Shown in pieces: positions 61,097 to 64,000 of a stretch of DNA of 64,000 bases (position 1 is its first letter; each line of letters begins with the position of its first letter). The stretch lies in NCBI RefSeq assembly GCF_014649995.1, contig NZ_BMUC01000012.1:113719-177718 (forward strand), in the 5' to 3' direction. The translations under genes and the position numbers were made by a program. This DNA comes from Streptomyces griseoflavus (lineage in GTDB: Bacteria; Actinomycetota; Actinomycetes; Streptomycetales; Streptomycetaceae). Under the pieces are notes generated by a model. The model saw only the letters and a program-made list of their open reading frames with translations, was not told where the DNA came from and did not search any database.

Positions 61097-62040
61097 CCGG
61101 CCGCCCACTCCTCCGGCGAGGTCCAGGCGGCGAGGCTCCGGCCGCTGGTGAACCGGTGCTCCACGCCCGTCACCGGATCGGTGAACTCCAGTGCCCGCGC
61201 GAGGAGCTGCAGCGGGCGCCGGAAGTCACCCGCCGGGACCGGGCCGGTCACCACGGGATAGAGCGGATCACCGAGGATCGGCACACCGAGGGCGTTCATG
61301 TGGACCCGCAGCTGGTGGGTCTGCCCGGTGAGGGGCACCAGCCGGTACCGGCCGAGACCGTCCGGGCGGTGGCCGGCCGGCTCGACGCGGGTCACCGCGT
61401 TCGGTTCGCCCTCGACCTCCTCGGCGGTCAGCACCCCGCGTTCCTTCACGATCCTGCTGCGCACGGTCCGGGGGAGTTCCAGCGCCGGGTCGTACGGGGC
61501 GACGGCCTCGTACTCCTTGTGCACCCGCCGGTCGCGGAACAGCGTCTGGTAGGCGCCGCGCTCCGCGGGCCGCACCGTGAACAGCACCAGACCCGCGGTG
61601 AGCCGGTCGAGGCGGTGCGCGGCGCCCAGCTCCGGGACGCCCAGCTCATGGCGGAGCCGTGCGAGCGCGGTCTGGGCGACATGGCTGCCGCGCGGTGTGG
61701 TGGCCAGGAAGTGGGGCTTGTCGACGACGACGATGTGCTCGTCCCGGTGGACGACCTCCAGCGGGAAGGGCACCGGCACCTCGTCGGGCAGCTCCCGGTG
61801 GAACCAGAGGAACATGCCGGGCACGTACGGCGTCCCGGCGGACACGGGACGCCCGTCCGCGCCCACGATCAGCCCCGCGGCGAACATCTCGTCGACCACG
61901 CCGGGACCGGCCGTCAGCCGCTGCACCAGATGCTCCCCCACGGTGGCCCACTGCTCCCCGGCGGGCAGCCGCAGCCGCACGGGGTCCACCCCGTGGCGCT
62001 GCGGCAACGGAGGGGGCGGCACCGACCGTCTGCGTCTCAC
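61090..62040 (-). CDS. RluA-family pseudouridine synthase
   Basis: 316 residues from GTG 62040 (an upstream extension is possible). The catalytic Asp lies in AAHRLDRLTAGLVLF (HRLDRxTxGL). Other segments: HIVVVDKPHFLATTP, KEYEAVAP, LTGQTHQLRVHMNALGVPILGDPLYP. The N-terminal 80 residues look like an S4-like or RluA-specific extension. It modifies uridine in rRNA or tRNA; the target site cannot be read from the sequence. It overlaps the end of rarE by 7 bp on the opposite strand. Confidence 0.88.
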   Translation of the reverse strand: MRRRRSVPPPPLPQRHGVDPVRLRLPAGEQWATVGEHLVQRLTAGPGVVDEMFAAGLIVGADGRPVSAGTPYVPGMFLWFHRELPDEVPVPFPLEVVHRDEHIVVVDKPHFLATTPRGSHVAQTALARLRHELGVPELGAAHRLDRLTAGLVLFTVRPAERGAYQTLFRDRRVHKEYEAVAPYDPALELPRTVRSRIVKERGVLTAEEVEGEPNAVTRVEPAGHRPDGLGRYRLVPLTGQTHQLRVHMNALGVPILGDPLYPVVTGPVPAGDFRRPLQLLARALEFTDPVTGVEHRFTSGRSLAAWTSPEEWAAGQ

Positions 62041-62101
62041 ACCGGCCAAGCCTACGGTCGCCGGGCGACGCGGACGCCCCCCGGTTCCCGCCGCGGTCGC
62101 C

Positions 62102-62389
62102 TCAGCCGTCCGCCTCACCCTCCTCCTCGAGGCGTACCGCCCGGGTCAGTTCCGCCTCGATCTCGAGGAGCGGCCGGCCCTGGGCGCGGGCGTAGTCGGT
62201 CACCGCGACGCGGACGTCACGGGCGAGGTCGCGCCACGCCCGCCAGGCCGTCTCCCACGTCGCCCGCTGCTGCGCGCTCCACTGGGCGCGCGTGCGCGGG
62301 TCGTAGGCCTCCCGCAGGTGCCGTACCCGGTTGTGTGCCTCGTCCGCCGCGCGCTGCTTGGCCACGAGTTCGTCGAAGGTGTGTGCCAC
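62102..62389 (-). CDS. small helical protein of unknown function
   Basis: 95 residues from GTG 62389: AHTFDELVAKQRAADEAHNRVRHLREAYDPRTRAQWSAQQRATWETAWRAWRDLARDVRVAVTDYARAQGRPLLEIEAELTRAVRLEEE. Strongly helical and charged, rich in Arg, Glu and Trp, without membrane or enzyme motifs. Conserved in Streptomyces as far as I can recall, with no known function. The start is uncertain because no clear ribosome site is present. Confidence 0.65.
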   Translation of the reverse strand: MAHTFDELVAKQRAADEAHNRVRHLREAYDPRTRAQWSAQQRATWETAWRAWRDLARDVRVAVTDYARAQGRPLLEIEAELTRAVRLEEEGEADG

Positions 62390-62481
62390 GCGCCCGGATC
62401 CTGGGCCAGTGACCCGCCTCCCGGCCGGTCGCCACGCCGCCCGGGGCCGCGCGGCACGCCCCGGTTCACCCGGCCGGAGGG

Positions 62482-63327
62482 TCAGGCGGAGGCGCGGGCG
62501 CTTTCCTGCTCCGCCTCGATGCGCGCGTTCCAGTCCTGCTTGGAGGCCTGCCAGCCGTCCTCGTTGTGGCCGAGCCGCCAGTACCCGGAGATCGAGAGGT
62601 CCTCGCGCGCGATCCCGCGCTCCACCCGCAGCAGCCCGCGCAGTTCCTTCACGAAGTGGGCCTCGCCGTGCACGAAGGCGTGCACCCGGCCCTCGGGGAA
62701 GTCGAGGGCGCGCACCGCCTCCACCAGCGCCTCGCCGACCCGGCGGCCACCGCGGTGCAGCCACCGCACCTCCACGTCGGAGTCGATCTTCTGCTCCTCC
62801 TCGGGGCCGGAGACCTCCACGAAGGCGAAGGCCCTGGCCCCGCGCGGCAGCGACTCCAGCGAGCGGGCGATCGCGGGCAGCGCGCTCTCGTCACCGACGA
62901 GGAGATGCCAGTCGGCGGCCGGATCCGGGGCGTAGGCGCCGCCGGGGCCGAGGAACCGCACCGGCTCGCCCGGCCGGACGGCCGTCGCCCAGGGGCCCGC
63001 GAGTCCCGCGTCGCCGTGGACGACGAAGTCGAGGGTGATCTGCCGGTGCTCGGCGTCCCACTGCCGCACGGTGTACGTGCGGGTCACCGGCCACTGGTCG
63101 CGCGGGAACTCCTCGCGGATGCGCTCGAGGTCGAAGGGCTCCGGGTAGGTCACTCCCGCGGGCGGGAAGAGCAGCTTGACGTAGTGATCGGTGCAGGTGT
63201 CCGCCGCGAGGCCGGCGAGGCCCTCACCGCCGAGCACCACGCGCTGCATGTGCGGGGTCAGCCGCTCGGTGCGGATCACCTCGGCGGTGCGCGGGGTGCG
63301 GGTCGCGCGTACCGGTCGCTCTGCCAT
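62482..63327 (-). CDS. siderophore-interacting FAD-binding reductase
   Basis: A 281-residue cytosolic ferric-siderophore reductase of the SIP (ViuB/FscN-like) family. The N-terminal FAD-binding barrel includes HMQRVVLGGEGLAG, DHYVKLLFPP and VTRTYTVRQWD (RxYT flavin motif). The C-terminal NAD(P)H-like half has HLLVGDESALPAIARSLESLP and VHAFVHGEAHFVKELRGLLRVERG. ATG 63325-63327 has GGGAGG upstream. A near-consensus iron box 24 bp upstream of the start indicates repression by the DmdR/IdeR regulator when iron is plentiful. Confidence 0.93.
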   Translation of the reverse strand: MAERPVRATRTPRTAEVIRTERLTPHMQRVVLGGEGLAGLAADTCTDHYVKLLFPPAGVTYPEPFDLERIREEFPRDQWPVTRTYTVRQWDAEHRQITLDFVVHGDAGLAGPWATAVRPGEPVRFLGPGGAYAPDPAADWHLLVGDESALPAIARSLESLPRGARAFAFVEVSGPEEEQKIDSDVEVRWLHRGGRRVGEALVEAVRALDFPEGRVHAFVHGEAHFVKELRGLLRVERGIAREDLSISGYWRLGHNEDGWQASKQDWNARIEAEQESARASA

Positions 63328-63350
63328 GAGGTGCCTCCCAGCTTCCACGG

Positions 63351-63369
63351 TTAGGTAAACCTAAGTTAA
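63351..63369. promoter_or_regulatory. iron box (DmdR/IdeR operator)
   Basis: TTAGGTAAACCTAAGTTAA matches the actinobacterial iron-box consensus TTAGGTTAGSCTAACCTAA at about 15 of 19 positions. It lies just upstream of the siderophore-interacting protein gene. Its inner TTAGGTAAACCTAA is nearly palindromic. Confidence 0.8.
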
Positions 63370-63429
63370 CACCTTGATCGGGGTCGGCGGAGGGAACGGG
63401 TCACCGCACGGCCCGGCCCGGTGTGCGCC

Positions 63430-64000
63430 TCACGACGACAGCGTCGTCAGCAGCCGCTGCAGCGAGCCGCCCAGCCCCCAGCGGGCGGCCAGCGACTCCA
63501 CCGCGGCCGGGTCGCGCGGCGCGCGCGGAAGGGCCGTGTCGACGTCCGGCAACGGGACGTCGTCGGCGACCCGGACCACCTTGGGAGCGACCGCCAGGTA
63601 CGGCCGCGCCGCGTCGAGGCGCCCCCGCTGTGTCGGTGTCAGCCTGGTCCGCGGGTCGTCCACGGCCGCCAGGATCCCGGACAGGTCGCCGAACTGGGCC
63701 AGCAGCTTGGCCGCCGTCTTCTCCCCGACACCCGGCACGCCCGGCAGTCCGTCGCTCGGATCGCCGCGCAGCAGCGCCAGATCCGCGTACCCCTTGCCGT
63801 CCACCCCATACTTCTCGCGCAGCGTCGCCTCGTCGGTGATCTGGAGCGTGCCCACGCCCTTCAGCGGATACAGCACCCGCACCCCGCGCGCGTCGTCCAC
63901 GAGCTGGTACAGGTCGCGGTCACCGGTGACGATGTCGACCGGTCCGCCCGCCCGGGCGGCGAACGTCCCGATCACGTCGTCCGCCTCGTACCCCGCGACC
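63430..64000 (-). CDS. 5'-3' exonuclease, C-terminal part (cut by the window edge)
   Basis: The last 190 residues of a PolA-type 5'-3' exonuclease/FEN protein; the gene continues beyond 64000. Seen: VAGYEADDVIGTFAAR at the window edge, the acidic metal-binding TGDRDLYQLV, then the helix-hairpin-helix region LRGDPSDGLPGVPGVGEKTAAKLLAQFG. The protein ends LSS, without a polymerase domain, so it is a stand-alone exonuclease for RNA primer removal or repair. A start codon is not visible. Confidence 0.9.
   Translation of the reverse strand, partial: VAGYEADDVIGTFAARAGGPVDIVTGDRDLYQLVDDARGVRVLYPLKGVGTLQITDEATLREKYGVDGKGYADLALLRGDPSDGLPGVPGVGEKTAAKLLAQFGDLSGILAAVDDPRTRLTPTQRGRLDAARPYLAVAPKVVRVADDVPLPDVDTALPRAPRDPAAVESLAARWGLGGSLQRLLTTLSS

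Noticed and set aside
1..64000. tRNA genes, CRISPR arrays, insertion sequences, phage or biosynthetic gene clusters
   Set aside because: I saw no cloverleaf-like sequence, regularly spaced repeats, transposase or integrase motifs, or polyketide or peptide synthetase genes. The window reads as conserved core chromosome.

Overview
This is a chromosomal window from a Streptomyces or very close relative. The DNA is extremely GC-rich and GTG and TTG starts are frequent. Aerial-hypha chaplins, the mycothiol ligase MshC, a Pup-proteasome cluster, Tat genes, a glycerol (gyl) operon and a conservon (rarABCDE, cvn9 type) all lie together in the arrangement known from the Streptomyces core chromosome. 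I see no insertion sequences, phage genes, tRNAs, rRNAs or CRISPR arrays. The content is almost wholly conserved core, so the interest lies in broken or degenerate proteins, regulatory sites and small intergenic structures.

Layout. 0.2-3.8 kb: an M20 peptidase gene interrupted by an in-frame amber codon, the chaplins chpH and chpC, and two small conserved unknowns. 3.9-11.1 kb: a RecD-like protein without a Walker A lysine, an aldo/keto reductase, an F420-type (LLM) oxidoreductase, a ferritin-like protein, CorA, and a histidine phosphatase. 11.2-15.9 kb: the conserved DUF3090 / kinase-like / mshC run, a PAC2 protein and a GntR regulator. 16.6-21.8 kb: glpF-glpK-glpD (gylCAB) with the IclR-type repressor gylR; matching operator-like palindromes precede glpF and gylR. 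22.0-26.4 kb: metH and a HAD phosphatase. 26.8-30.1 kb: two tandem peptide-binding lipoproteins without permease genes. 30.1-35.8 kb: an orphan NarL-type regulator, a RecB-like nuclease, a site-2 protease with a CBS region, TrmI, a small secreted protein and a ferredoxin.

36.0-50.6 kb is the Pup-proteasome region: arc (ATPase), dop, pup (ending GGE), a degenerate endonuclease-VII-like gene, prcB, prcA, a divergent LacI/MFS pair, pafA, two FKBP isomerases, pafB and pafC, then two small unknown proteins. 51.0-56.1 kb: tatA, tatC, a DAG/sphingosine-kinase-like protein and a Ski2-like helicase. 56.4-61.1 kb: the conservon rarABCDE, whose P450 lacks the ExxR motif. 61.1-64.0 kb: an RluA-type pseudouridine synthase, a small unknown, a siderophore-interacting reductase behind an iron box, and a 5'-3' exonuclease cut by the window edge.

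How it fits together: ARC, PrcAB, Pup, Dop and PafA form one protein-tagging and degradation pathway, and PafBC is its genetic neighbour that controls DNA-damage genes in mycobacteria. GylR with glpFKD forms one catabolic unit. RarA-D form a membrane-associated GTPase-type signalling complex. A recurring theme is a -10-like hexamer (TAGGGT, TACCCT, TAGGCT and similar) 6-8 nt before the start codon with no Shine-Dalgarno sequence, which suggests many leaderless transcripts.
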